From the NCBI GenBank assembly GCA_016929795.1, contig JAFGIA010000077.1, positions 1-44,511 of the forward strand: a stretch of DNA of 44,511 nucleotides, given 5' to 3'. Position 1 is the stretch's first letter. Each line of letters starts with the position of its first letter. Below, piece after piece: positions 32,964 through 41,654 of this stretch. The stretch is from Anaerolineae bacterium. Lineage in GTDB: Bacteria; Chloroflexota; Anaerolineae; JAAYZQ01. A model generated the notes under the pieces. That model had not been told where the DNA came from. It worked only from the letters and a program-made list of their open reading frames with translations, and did not search any database. The position numbers were made by a program, and so were the translations under genes.

Positions 32964-34459
32964 ACTTCCTCTGCCAGAATGGCCCGTGCCACCCGCAACC
33001 CGCCCAACGCGACTGCAGGTACCGATTGCCCCGGAAAGATGCTGTCGCCCACGAGCCACAAGCCACGCCCCAGGCGCGGCCCCCATGCTCGGGTGAGACT
33101 CGTCTGAGGAAAGCCGCCGACCCATCCCTGCACCCGCCGGGTAAAGCGCTGAAACGTAACCGGGGTGCCGGGCAGCACCAGCCCTGCTGCATCGCGCATC
33201 CCGGGCAATGCCACCTCGGCAGCCTCGAGCGCACGCGCCGTAAGGGCATCCCTGCGTGCCTCGTATGCCGGCCGGTCTGTCTCGAACAGTGTCCACCACG
33301 AGTCGAGGTCGGTGTGGCTACTGAGCGTAACAGCCCGCCTGCCCTCCGGCGCGCGCGCCGCATCCCAGGCCGGGCTCATCGACAAAAAAAGGGTACGCAC
33401 CTCGTCCAGGTCACGCGCCGCAGCCGACGCAGCCGGCGCGCCCCGCACCACCTGGTGATGGAGGGGAAAATCGCCGGGCACCACGGATGCGTCAACCCCG
33501 GCATACACGACAAAGGCGCCCCACAAGCCGCGCGGGTGAGGTGGCAGGCGTTTCAGGCGCCGCGGGAGGCGGCCGTCGCCAAGCAGGCGCGCGACGTTCC
33601 ATGGCGGCAGATTGGTGATGACAATAGAGGCCGGAAAGGGTTCGCCGCGGCGCGTCTCTACCGCGACAGGCCGCCCGCGCTCGGCTACGATGCGTGTCGC
33701 TTCGTGGCGAAGGTGCGCCGCTCCGCCGTTGCGGCGCACGGCGTCGGCCAGCGCCTGGGCGATGGCGCCCATGCCCCCGGCGGCGTGCACCACCTGGCGG
33801 CGCGGGAGGTCGAGCGCCGCAGCGCCATAGATGCCCACGGCATGATCGGCGGTCGTCTGTGCCGAAATCAGGAGCTGGCCATCGACCAGGAAGCGCATCG
33901 AGTCGGGCACGCCGCGCAGGTGGGCACTCACACTGCGCAACACATCGCGGCCAAGCCGCAGCCGCGATAGATCAGCGGCAAGCCAGCACGCCCCATCCCC
34001 TGCCAGGTGCAGCGCATCGCGCGCCGTCTGGGGCGGCCAGGGTGGCTGGCGCAGTGCCAGGTCCCACACGGCATCAGCCGCCGACTCCTGCCACTGCCAA
34101 AACGCCTCACCCGCCGCGCCAAAGGCGCGCCGCCGCTCGGTCCACCGGCCGTCATCGGCCAGCCGCGCCACCTTTTCGCCCCGGGGTAGATGGACGACCA
34201 TGGCCGGATCGGCCGCACGGACCGGCCAATCGATGCCGCCCGCTGCCTCGCCGACGAGATCCATCGGCCCGCCGGGATAAAAACCGGCAGCGAGGGTGGC
34301 CCCGGCGTCAAAACGATAACCCTGGTGATAGAAGGTGCCGGCGCAACCACCAGGGTAGATGTGCGCCTCGAGCACGGTCACGTCGAGACCGGCACGCGCC
34401 AAAACTGCCGCCGCCGCCAGCCCGCCGACGCCAGCACCGATCACGACGATGCGCGTCAT
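32960..34459 (-). CDS. CrtI-family carotenoid desaturase-like oxidoreductase
   Basis: This encodes 499 residues from the ATG at 34459 (GGGGGAAG upstream). The dinucleotide motif is [29 protein letters not shown], followed by [20 protein letters not shown]. The C-terminus has [31 protein letters not shown], the typical FAD end of CrtI/CrtD/CrtO-like desaturases (GDS-PG-P). It overlaps both neighbours by four bases. Its surroundings (CarH-like regulator, UvsE) support a pigment-protection role, but no phytoene synthase or lycopene cyclase is in the window. Thus it may modify a carotenoid made elsewhere. Confidence 0.85.
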   Translation of the reverse strand: MTRIVVIGAGVGGLAAAAVLARAGLDVTVLEAHIYPGGCAGTFYHQGYRFDAGATLAAGFYPGGPMDLVGEAAGGIDWPVRAADPAMVVHLPRGEKVARLADDGRWTERRRAFGAAGEAFWQWQESAADAVWDLALRQPPWPPQTARDALHLAGDGACWLAADLSRLRLGRDVLRSVSAHLRGVPDSMRFLVDGQLLISAQTTADHAVGIYGAAALDLPRRQVVHAAGGMGAIAQALADAVRRNGGAAHLRHEATRIVAERGRPVAVETRRGEPFPASIVITNLPPWNVARLLGDGRLPRRLKRLPPHPRGLWGAFVVYAGVDASVVPGDFPLHHQVVRGAPAASAAARDLDEVRTLFLSMSPAWDAARAPEGRRAVTLSSHTDLDSWWTLFETDRPAYEARRDALTARALEAAEVALPGMRDAAGLVLPGTPVTFQRFTRRVQGWVGGFPQTSLTRAWGPRLGRGLWLVGDSIFPGQSVPAVALGGLRVARAILAEEV

Positions 34460-34695
34460 CTTCCCCCGCGCGCCAGCAGGCGCCTGGTGCGCCAACCCCG
34501 GTAGGCAAAGAGGAGGGGCCAGCCGGGCCACATGGTGGATTCCATTTCTTCGCCGTCGCCCATCTGATCGGGCGCGCAGTCAAGTCGCATGGGCATGAAG
34601 CGAGGCGTGGTTGCTTTCAGGCCCCTCGACTGTGTGTGAAAGGCCGCCACTGCGTCGGGCAACGCATCGACGACGAATGTGTGCCGGTACCTCAT
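34456..34695 (-). pseudogene. SRPBCC-family (polyketide cyclase-like) protein, apparently shortened by internal deletion
   Basis: This encodes only 79 residues. The first ~50 ([19 protein letters not shown], then GLKATTPRFMPMRL and [14 protein letters not shown]) read as the start of a START/SRPBCC lipid-binding protein, which normally has 140-160 residues. The last ~25 ([20 protein letters not shown]) read like the end of the same kind of protein. The middle, including most of the beta-grip, is absent, with the frame kept. Its start and stop still overlap both neighbours by four bases, so it may still be translated simply to pass ribosomes on. A functional small protein cannot be excluded. 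Confidence 0.55.
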
Positions 34696-35618
34696 CCGAC
34701 GAGCTCGCGCAGCGCCAACTCGACGTTGGGGTATTTGAACTCAAAGCCAAGCTCCTGGAGCCGGTCTGGCACGGCAGCCTGTCCGGTGAGCAACACATCC
34801 GACACCTCGCCAAAGGCCAGCCGCAGGGCAAAGGCTGGCAGGGGCAGCCACGATGGCCGCCCGAGCGCCCGGCCCAGTGCGCGGGCAAACTCTTTATTCG
34901 TCACAGGCTGCGGCGCAGTGAGGTTGAATGCGCCACGTGCCTCTTCATGCTCGATCAGAAAGCGGATGGCGCGCACCTGGTCCTCCTGGTGAATCCACGA
35001 GAACCACTGGTGGCCGCTGCCCATCGGCCCGCCGACGAACAGGCGGAAAGGAAGCACCAGGCGCTTCAACGCCCCCTCGCCGGCATGGAGCACGGCTCCG
35101 CTGCGGATGATGGCGCGTCGCACGCCCATCTCCTCGACCGGTGCCGTCGATGGCTCCCAATCATCGGCCGCCAATCGGGCGAGAAAGTCATCTCCTGGAC
35201 CGCTATCCACGGTGACGGGGTACTCGTCACGCGCGCCATAGTAGCCCACCCCAGAGGCCTGGATGATCACCTTGGGCCTCACTTCGGCTTCGAGCACAGC
35301 CTCGACCACCGCCTTGCCCGCGTCCACGCGGCTGTCGCGGATGATCTGCTTACGCTCCTCGGTCCACCGGCTTGGAAAAAACCCTTCGCCGGCGAGGTTG
35401 GCGCCCGCCAGGTTGACAATAGCGTCCGCACCATCGGCCAGGTGTCCCCACCCCTCCGCCGTGCGCGCGTCCCACCCCACGGGGCGCACTCCGGCCGCCA
35501 GGCCCGTCGCCGATTCAGGCGAGCGGGTCAGCACAATCACGTTGTGGCCATCGACCGCCAAGCTGCCGGCCAGGTCACGGCCGATCTGGCCGGTCCCTCC
35601 GGTGATGATTACCCTCAT
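34692..35618 (-). CDS. TIGR01777-family NAD(P)-dependent epimerase/SDR
   Basis: This encodes 308 residues from the ATG at 35618 (GGAG 8 bases upstream), overlapping the regulator stop as ATGA. The atypical SDR fold begins with [20 protein letters not shown]. It continues with [56 protein letters not shown] and a C-terminal DUF1731-like helix pair ([38 protein letters not shown] read in parts). TIGR01777 proteins are often neighbours or fusions of SRPBCC proteins, as here. Their substrate is unknown; links to carotenoid and lipid genes under LitR/CarH regulators are known in other phyla. Confidence 0.88.
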   Translation of the reverse strand: MRVIITGGTGQIGRDLAGSLAVDGHNVIVLTRSPESATGLAAGVRPVGWDARTAEGWGHLADGADAIVNLAGANLAGEGFFPSRWTEERKQIIRDSRVDAGKAVVEAVLEAEVRPKVIIQASGVGYYGARDEYPVTVDSGPGDDFLARLAADDWEPSTAPVEEMGVRRAIIRSGAVLHAGEGALKRLVLPFRLFVGGPMGSGHQWFSWIHQEDQVRAIRFLIEHEEARGAFNLTAPQPVTNKEFARALGRALGRPSWLPLPAFALRLAFGEVSDVLLTGQAAVPDRLQELGFEFKYPNVELALRELVG

Positions 35619-36949
35619 TCTTTGACTCCTTCTTGCTCCCGCTCGACCAGGCCATCGAGCCACTCGACAACGACCTGGCTGTCACTATCGAGATGATGGG
35701 CTAGGGCATCGCGATACACCTGCAAGTAGCGAGCGAGCAAGTTGGGTGGCAAGCCGCGACTGTCCATCAAGTCGGCCACCCAACCAAGGTCGCTGCCCAG
35801 GTAGTCCAGGTTGCCAAGTCTCATTGCCGCCTGGAGGTTGAGGGCCAGCTCCCGGTTGGCGAGGGCGAGATGGCGAGGCGCGATCGGCAACCCGTTGAGT
35901 TGGCGCTCTATCTCGGCCTCGATCGTGATCAGGCGATCGGCGTATTGCTCCAGGGCCTGCGCCAGATCGGCCGGTCCCTCTTCGACCTTGTCCACAGGCC
36001 GCGGCGCCGTGATTAACTGTTCGATCACCTGTGGTGCCAACTCGAGGCGCTTGCCGAGAAAGTGACCTGGGATCCTGGCACGCACCTCGGGCACCAGGTT
36101 AAATACCAACCCGCCATACGCAAGCGGTACTCCTTCACGCTCCAACACCTCGGCCACGTCGAGCAGCGTGGCAGCCGTGTGGAGCTGCTGCGCGGCAAGG
36201 ACGACCAGGTGTGGATTGGTGACGCGCACGGTAGTCTCGAGCCGCTCTGACGGTACGTTCGCGCCAAGGTAAACAACCTCCCAGCCGCGCCGCCGGAGAA
36301 GATAGCTTAGGAGCAGCAAGCTGATGACATGGTACTCGTCGGGTGGGCAGGCTGCAAGAATGCGGCCAGGTCGGGTGGGCGGCGGCGCGCTCATCATCAG
36401 CGCTTCGAGGTGCCGGATGACGAGACCTGAGCAAAAGTGCTCCTGCTGCACGGTCACGTCACCACGGTACCAGCGGTCACCGATCTCTGACACGGCTTTT
36501 TGCATCAACTCGACGGCGACCCTCTCGGGAGAATAGACAGCAAACGCTTCGGCAAGCACCTGCTCGGCGCGCTGCTCATCGTAGGCCAGGCAGGCCGACA
36601 CCCAGGCGCTCCGCATCTCGTCGATCGTGTTTCCGTGAAAGCTAGGCGGCGGGACAGGCATCAAGCGCGCTGCAGTCGGCACCGCAGCATCCAGCGGGTC
36701 ACGCCCATCCGCCTTGAGTTGCTGCCACAGCTCCGCCGCCCGGCTGATGTTCAGACCCTCGTGCTGGCGTGCAATCAGCCATTGGATGGTTTGGATGTCG
36801 CGCTGCGAGTAGAGACGGTGCCCACCCCCACTCCGCTCAGGCTCGGGCAAGCCATAGCGACGTTCCCACGCTCGCAAAGTGTCAGGCTTGACACCCGTTT
36901 GCTTTACCACAGCTTTCAGGTTATAGACAGGTTCTTCATGCAACGGCAT
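35615..36949 (-). CDS. CarH/LitR-like B12-dependent photoreceptor repressor (MerR type) with extra C-terminal domain
   Basis: This encodes 444 residues from the ATG at 36949. A MerR winged helix (residues ~8-76: [32 protein letters not shown]) is followed by the helical cap (~105-195). The cap carries W160-x9-E170-H171, the Wx9EH light-sensing motif of CarH. A Rossmann B12 domain (~195-315) has E205-Y-H207-x-x-S; H207 corresponds to the lower ligand His, with the usual Gly changed to Ser. CarH proteins hold adenosylcobalamin, bind DNA in the dark and fall off when light splits the Co-C bond. CarH has ~285-300 residues. Here ~120 extra helical residues (320-444) follow, with no recognised family. 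It heads the chain of coupled genes. Confidence 0.87.
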   Translation of the reverse strand: MPLHEEPVYNLKAVVKQTGVKPDTLRAWERRYGLPEPERSGGGHRLYSQRDIQTIQWLIARQHEGLNISRAAELWQQLKADGRDPLDAAVPTAARLMPVPPPSFHGNTIDEMRSAWVSACLAYDEQRAEQVLAEAFAVYSPERVAVELMQKAVSEIGDRWYRGDVTVQQEHFCSGLVIRHLEALMMSAPPPTRPGRILAACPPDEYHVISLLLLSYLLRRRGWEVVYLGANVPSERLETTVRVTNPHLVVLAAQQLHTAATLLDVAEVLEREGVPLAYGGLVFNLVPEVRARIPGHFLGKRLELAPQVIEQLITAPRPVDKVEEGPADLAQALEQYADRLITIEAEIERQLNGLPIAPRHLALANRELALNLQAAMRLGNLDYLGSDLGWVADLMDSRGLPPNLLARYLQVYRDALAHHLDSDSQVVVEWLDGLVEREQEGVKE

Positions 36950-37056
36950 GCTCGATCGCTCCCTTCCACGTTGGACAATCCATCCGGCGCTCAATCACCC
37001 TACTTCTTGGGGAACCAGGGGAGGAAAGCAGAACCAACGTCATGCTCCTTCTCCTC

Positions 37057-37905
37057 TCAACGAGTAGGAGCCTGCACGGCAATAAAGCCGAGTGCCTGCG
37101 GCCCAATGTGTGCCCCGATAACAGGCGTCACTTCGGCCTCCATAGCCACTTTGCCCCCGGGGAAAAGGTGCGCTGCCTGCTGCTGCAGCGCACTACGCTT
37201 GGCCTCCGGTGCGTGGGTATGCACCACTGCCAGCTTTTCCAGCGGCCCCAATCCCTCAACCAGCGCCAGCAAACGCTCGAACGCACCATTGCGCGTGCGC
37301 ACGCGCTCCATCTCGGCCGTTCCGGCGTTCATCTTCAGGATCGGCTTGATTTGCAGTACAGAGCCGAGACCCCACTGGAAGCTGCTCAGGCGCCCGCTGC
37401 GGCGCAGAAACTCGAGGGTATCGAGCGCTGCAAAGCAGTAGGTGCGCGCCGCCAGATCCTCCAACTGTGCCACGATCTCGGCCATCGGCAGGCCCTCAGC
37501 CACAGCTTGGGCCGCGGCAAGCACCTGGAAACCGGTCCCGAGCGTCAGGTTGCCTGAATCAAAGACCGTCACAGGGATGGTATCAAACTCTTCAGCTGCA
37601 AGCCGCGCCGAGTTTGCCATCGCGCTCAGGCTACCTGCCATGTGGATCGACAGGATCTCGGTCGCCGCTTCTTGTGCCAGGCGCTGATACACTTGCAGGT
37701 AGGTCCCTGGCCCCGGCACTGATGTGGTGGGCTGCACCTCAAAGTTGGGCAGCCCCTCGTAAAACGCCGCGTGCGACATCTCGACATTGTCGAGGTAACT
37801 ATCGGCACCAACGTTAATATAAAAAGGCACAGCGACAATCGCATGTGCTTCGAGAAGCTCTTTCGGCAGGTCGCAGTTGGTGTCTGTCACGATCCGTATC
37901 GCCAT
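37057..37905 (-). CDS. DegV-family fatty-acid-binding protein
   Basis: This encodes 282 residues from the ATG at 37905, behind AGGAGGAGG. The fold and motifs are DegV: IRIVTDTNCDLPKELL at the start, VPFYINVGADSY, QPTTSVPGPGTYLQVYQ, ILSIHMAGSLSAMANSARLAAEEF, VFDSGNLTLGTGFQVL, TLEFLRRSGRLSSFQWGLGSVLQIKPIL and the C-terminal HIGPQALGFIAVQ. In other bacteria such proteins (FakB) present fatty acids to the FakA kinase for phosphorylation; no FakA is in the window. It has its own promoter. The CarH-type gene starts 107 bases below, with no obvious promoter of its own, so the two may share a transcript. Confidence 0.93.
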   Translation of the reverse strand: MAIRIVTDTNCDLPKELLEAHAIVAVPFYINVGADSYLDNVEMSHAAFYEGLPNFEVQPTTSVPGPGTYLQVYQRLAQEAATEILSIHMAGSLSAMANSARLAAEEFDTIPVTVFDSGNLTLGTGFQVLAAAQAVAEGLPMAEIVAQLEDLAARTYCFAALDTLEFLRRSGRLSSFQWGLGSVLQIKPILKMNAGTAEMERVRTRNGAFERLLALVEGLGPLEKLAVVHTHAPEAKRSALQQQAAHLFPGGKVAMEAEVTPVIGAHIGPQALGFIAVQAPTR

Positions 37906-37934
37906 ACCCCACCTCCTCCTCAAGTGTCGTGCGT

Positions 37935-37963
37935 ATCATACCACATCGTCCTGGTTTTGTCAA
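37935..37963 (-). promoter_or_regulatory. Predicted promoter of degV and possibly the carH-like operon
   Basis: On the minus strand, TTGACA (37963-37958), a 17-base spacer and TATGAT (37940-37935), 29 bases before the start codon. Confidence 0.7.
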
Positions 37964-38087
37964 TGATTTGGACAACACAAAACGTTAATCTTGCATTAAA
38001 ACGTGGCACAAGCTGTGCAAGAATAGGATGTCGCGAGGGGGAATTGCACAATGTTCAAGTCTCTCGCTGCGGCTGTGGGCGCCGCTC

Positions 38088-38115
38088 TTGACGGCACGTG
38101 AGAAACAGATACAAT
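38088..38115 (+). promoter_or_regulatory. Predicted promoter of the radical SAM gene
   Basis: TTGACG (38088-38093), a 16-base spacer and TACAAT (38110-38115); the ATG is 26 bases below. This argues against the longer in-frame start at 38028. A small palindrome, GCACA-3-TGTGC, lies upstream at 38006-38018. Confidence 0.6.
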
Positions 38116-38141
38116 GTGGATGGAACGTTGTAGGCAAAGAG

Positions 38142-39077
38142 ATGATTGAACCGGGCTACGTAGAACTGTATCGTACTGGTGAACTGGCCCGCCGTGCCGA
38201 AGCGGCGTGGGCCATGCTCGCCCGGTGTGAGATGTGTCCACACCTGTGCCGCGTCGATCGCCTTGCCGGCGAGCGAGGCGTGTGCCGCATGGGCGACCTG
38301 CCCAAGGTGTCGAGCTGGAACCTGCACCGCTGGGAGGAGCCGCCTGTCAGCGGCACGCGTGGCTCGGGCACAATCTTTTTCTCCGGCTGCACCGGGCGCT
38401 GCTGCTTCTGCCAGAACTATCCGATCAGCCAGCTCGGCTACGGCGACGTCGTGAGTGTGGAGCGTCTGGGTAACATGATGATCGAGCTACAGCGCAAGGG
38501 CGCCCACAATATCAACCTGGTGACCCCCACTCACTACCTGCCGGCAATCCTCGCAGCGCTGCGCCACGCAGTGCCACGCGGGCTGTGGCTGCCGCTGGTA
38601 TACAATACGAGCGGCTACGAGCGACCCGAGATACTGCGTCTGCTGGAGGGCGTGGTGGATGTGTGGCTGCCCGATGCCAAGTATGCGGATGATGACGTGG
38701 CGCGGCGTCTATCAGGGTTCAAAGATTATGTCGGGCACAACCGTGCCGCCCTGATCGAGATCTATCGACAGGTGAGTGATGAGCTGGTGCTCGACCACGA
38801 GGGAATCGCCCATCGCGGCATGATCGTGCGTCACATGGTGCTCCCCAACAAGCTGGCAGGCACAGAAGAGGTGCTTGCCTGGATCGCCCGCTCGCTCTCC
38901 CCCAACATCCACGTCAGCCTGATGGACCAATACTTTCCCGCCCACCGCGCCATTGGCGATCCGATCCTCGGCCGAAAAATCACTCCTGAAGAATACCAGG
39001 CAGCACTGGAGGCCTTTGACGCGGCCGGCCTGGAGCACGGGTGGCAGCAGGATGCTACGTTGGGCAACGAGGATTAG
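38142..39077 (+). CDS. PflX-like radical SAM protein (COG1313)
   Basis: This encodes 311 residues from the ATG at 38142. The radical SAM cluster motif is C-x3-C-x2-C in FFSGCTGRCCFCQNYPIS. Before it lies the family's second Cys set, CEMCPHLCRVDRLAGERGVCR, which may hold another cluster or metal. The downstream barrel has INLVTPTHYLPAIL, LPLVYNTSGYERPEIL and DVWLPDAKYADDDVARRLSG. Members resemble pyruvate formate-lyase activating enzyme, but their substrate is not established. It stands alone, divergent from degV and convergent with the ATPase-propeller gene. Confidence 0.88.
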   Translation: MIEPGYVELYRTGELARRAEAAWAMLARCEMCPHLCRVDRLAGERGVCRMGDLPKVSSWNLHRWEEPPVSGTRGSGTIFFSGCTGRCCFCQNYPISQLGYGDVVSVERLGNMMIELQRKGAHNINLVTPTHYLPAILAALRHAVPRGLWLPLVYNTSGYERPEILRLLEGVVDVWLPDAKYADDDVARRLSGFKDYVGHNRAALIEIYRQVSDELVLDHEGIAHRGMIVRHMVLPNKLAGTEEVLAWIARSLSPNIHVSLMDQYFPAHRAIGDPILGRKITPEEYQAALEAFDAAGLEHGWQQDATLGNED

Positions 39078-39090
39078 ATATCGATAGTAG

Positions 39091-39136
39091 GTATTAGATA
39101 TTGGATATTACAGGCAATATCCAATGCCCAATATCC
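39091..39136. terminator. AT-rich hairpin between convergent genes
   Basis: ATTGGATATT (39100-39109) pairs perfectly with AATATCCAAT (39116-39125) around a six-base loop. Flanking copies of ATTAGATA and CCCAATATCC extend the tandem pattern. It fills the space between the two convergent stop codons, so it could end transcription from both sides. Confidence 0.6.
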
Positions 39137-39137
39137 G

Positions 39138-41537
39138 TTACGGCCGCCAGGCGGGTACCTGGTCGCTCGTCCCCTCGCCCGTCAACCTGACAACGTCAGA
39201 GCCGTCAGAGGCCATGACATAGATGTCCCACTCCCCCTCGCGGTCAGAGTAGAAGGCGATGCGGCTGCCGTCGGGCGACCAGGTGGGACCCAGCTCTGTG
39301 GAAAAGGGGGCCTGGCTGATGTTCACCGGCTCGCCGCCGCCCACGCCCACGACATAGATCTCGGCATAACCGTCACGCAAGCTGACAAAGGCGATCCGCC
39401 CCCCATCAGGCGACCAGGCAGGGTGATCGTCATCGGCGGGGTGATCGGTCAGGCGGGCAAGGCCCGAGCCATCACGGTTCATGACATAGATCTCCCAATT
39501 CCCGTCACGCTTGGACGCAAAGGCCAGGCGCGTCGAATCGGGCGACCACGTTGGATAGATGTCTGATGCATCCTCCCACCACGTCAGCCGGCGCAGGTCC
39601 GAGCCATCGGGGTGTATCATGTACAGCTCCCAATAGGGAGCGTCGCGCACAGAGGCAAAGGCAATCCATTCTCCATCGGGCGACCAGGCGGGTGAATGAT
39701 CCATCACCTCGTTGGCGGTCAGGTTGACGGCATTCTCCCCATCGAGATCCATCACCCAGATATCGTCGCTTCCTGCTCGATCCGACACAAAAGCGATCCG
39801 GTCTCCATGGGGCGACCACGATGGCGCCGACAAGAAGGTGGTCTGCCCCCGGGTGAGCAGGGTGCGGTTGCTGCCATCGCTGTTCATGACGTACAAGGAC
39901 CAGACGGACTGGCCTTCCTCACGCGCCTGGTAGGCGATAGCAGGTAGCGAACGGGCGACGACGACAGGCGGGGTAGGCGACGGCGTGAGACTGGGTGCGG
40001 CGGTGGGCACCGGGCTGGCGCCGGCAGCGGTCCCAACCACCGTGGGCAGGGGCGCAGCAGTGGCCGTTGGTTGGGCCACAGGAAAGGATGAGGCGCGCGG
40101 TGTGACCAGCGTGGCAGGTGGCAGCGTGGGTGCGACCGTGCCATCGGGCTGAGTGCCAGGCAGGAACCGGGGCCGGAGCAGGATCAACACCATGGCGATC
40201 AAAGCCACGGCTGCCGCCAGCCCAAGCCAGGGAATGGGGCGGGCACTCGGCACCTGGCCGGCAGATGCCGGAGATTGGGGCGGCAGTGTGCCTGTCGGTG
40301 TCTTTGACTGCGCCGGAGCGCCCTCCGCAGGGGTTGGTGCCGGCGTACGGCGCCACATGCCCATCTGCGTGACAGGCTTTTTCGATCCCGACGCCCGCCG
40401 ATCCAAGGGCGCATCCCACCGGGCATGGCGGACCGTGTCGCGCAGGTCGACACGGTACACCAGCCAATCGCGTTGCAGAGCGACCCGAAAACGATAGCTG
40501 AGCGCGCCGAGGCGTTCCAGCACGCCGCGTGCGGCCAGGCGATCGAGGATCTCGGCCACGCGCTCGCGCTCTACGCGCGCACCCGCCCTATTCAGCACAG
40601 TGCGCACCTCTTGCACTGTCGCAACTCCACGCGCCCCTCGCAGCGACACCATTGCGGCCAGGACCGCTTGCTCGGCAGGGGAAGAGGCTTGCCACATGTC
40701 ACAAAAGTCTGGGATCTCGCGCCGCACCAGCTCCTCGATGACGAGATCCACGTCGCGCTGATTCACCCATCCCGCAGCCGAGCAGCGATGATAGATCTCG
40801 AAGCATACGAGCTGGAGGTAATAGGGGTGGCCCGAGGTGACTTCGACGATGCGCCGGGCGACGCCATAATCATACGTCAGGGCGCCGTCGACCGGCCAGG
40901 TGATGAGGCGCAGCGCCTCCTCGCTCTGCAAGGGAGCAAGTGTGTGTGTCAGAGCTCCGCCAAAGAGTTGGGGGTGGCTGCGCAGCACCTCCCCAGATCC
41001 CTCCGTCATCGCAGCTACCAACGCGAGATCGGGGTCGCGGTCACGCCAGGCCTCGATCAGCGACAACAGCCTGTCGCAGAGACCGCCAGCGGCGCAGTCG
41101 AGGGCATCCACATCGTCAGCCAGGAGCACCACGCACGTGCCCCCCACGACCCGGCGGAGGGCAGGCCAGAACTGGTCCAGCAGTGCGTTGGTATGCCCCT
41201 CAAAGTCGCTCCACACAGGATCGTCTATCTCGGCGCCGATGCTCCGGCGCGCATGGTCGGCAACCGCACTGGCGATATGCCAGGCGAGTGTGTCGAGCGA
41301 CTGTCCAGCCTCCTCGCGCAGGTCGAGACGCACCGGCAGGAATCCTTCCGGCACGTCGTGGAGCAACTGGCGGAGGACGGATGACTTGCCCATGCGTGGC
41401 TCGCCGGCGACGAGGAACACGCGTCGCCCCTTGAGCAGATGTTCACGGATCAAAGGCACTACATCCCGCCGCCCAAAGAATCGATCGGGGTTGCTCGCCG
41501 GTTGTCCGGGTATGTAGGGATTGACGTTGTCTGGCAT
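39138..41537 (-). CDS. STAND-like ATPase fused through a membrane helix to a TolB-type beta-propeller
   Basis: This encodes 799 residues. The N-terminal AAA/STAND-type ATPase (~15-300) has Walker A GEPRMGKS at 45-52 and a Walker B-like VVLLADDVDAL. A winged-helix-like part follows (~300-365). A Pro/Thr-rich stretch surrounds one membrane helix at about 435-458 (LGLAAAVALIAMVLILL), after which a second Pro/Thr/Ser linker leads to six TolB/PD40 repeats (~540-799). Each has a WSPDG-type turn and an IYVMNRDGSG-type strand; the last ends at PAWRP. The ATPase should be in the cytoplasm and the propeller outside, making this a single-chain transmembrane signalling or chaperone device. Its ligand is unknown. 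Confidence 0.85.
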   Translation of the reverse strand: MPDNVNPYIPGQPASNPDRFFGRRDVVPLIREHLLKGRRVFLVAGEPRMGKSSVLRQLLHDVPEGFLPVRLDLREEAGQSLDTLAWHIASAVADHARRSIGAEIDDPVWSDFEGHTNALLDQFWPALRRVVGGTCVVLLADDVDALDCAAGGLCDRLLSLIEAWRDRDPDLALVAAMTEGSGEVLRSHPQLFGGALTHTLAPLQSEEALRLITWPVDGALTYDYGVARRIVEVTSGHPYYLQLVCFEIYHRCSAAGWVNQRDVDLVIEELVRREIPDFCDMWQASSPAEQAVLAAMVSLRGARGVATVQEVRTVLNRAGARVERERVAEILDRLAARGVLERLGALSYRFRVALQRDWLVYRVDLRDTVRHARWDAPLDRRASGSKKPVTQMGMWRRTPAPTPAEGAPAQSKTPTGTLPPQSPASAGQVPSARPIPWLGLAAAVALIAMVLILLRPRFLPGTQPDGTVAPTLPPATLVTPRASSFPVAQPTATAAPLPTVVGTAAGASPVPTAAPSLTPSPTPPVVVARSLPAIAYQAREEGQSVWSLYVMNSDGSNRTLLTRGQTTFLSAPSWSPHGDRIAFVSDRAGSDDIWVMDLDGENAVNLTANEVMDHSPAWSPDGEWIAFASVRDAPYWELYMIHPDGSDLRRLTWWEDASDIYPTWSPDSTRLAFASKRDGNWEIYVMNRDGSGLARLTDHPADDDHPAWSPDGGRIAFVSLRDGYAEIYVVGVGGGEPVNISQAPFSTELGPTWSPDGSRIAFYSDREGEWDIYVMASDGSDVVRLTGEGTSDQVPAWRP

Positions 41538-41603
41538 AGGTGGCCCGCGCTGGTCTCGGCGTCTCCTGATCTTTTACGTACGAGAAGAAAGCTACATGGC
41601 GCC

Positions 41604-41632
41604 ATTATACCACCAACCGGGTTTTTGCACAA
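41604..41632 (-). promoter_or_regulatory. Predicted promoter of the ATPase-propeller gene
   Basis: On the minus strand, TTGTGC (41632-41627), a 17-base spacer and a perfect TATAAT (41609-41604), 66 bases before the ATG. Confidence 0.6.
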
Positions 41633-41654
41633 AAAGATGGAAAGGTGGGTAGGG

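Noticed and set aside
37981..38020. AACGTTAAT / ATTAAAACGT imperfect palindrome
   Set aside because: The arms differ in length by two bases and lie in an AT-rich patch; chance is likely.
38028..38141. Earlier start of the radical SAM gene
   Set aside because: A good promoter (38088-38115) lies inside that extension, and the family match begins after the ATG at 38142.
39150..39860. Regularly spaced DNA repeats of about 120-130 bases
   Set aside because: They encode the WSPDG turns of the TolB propeller; there is no repeat-spacer array.
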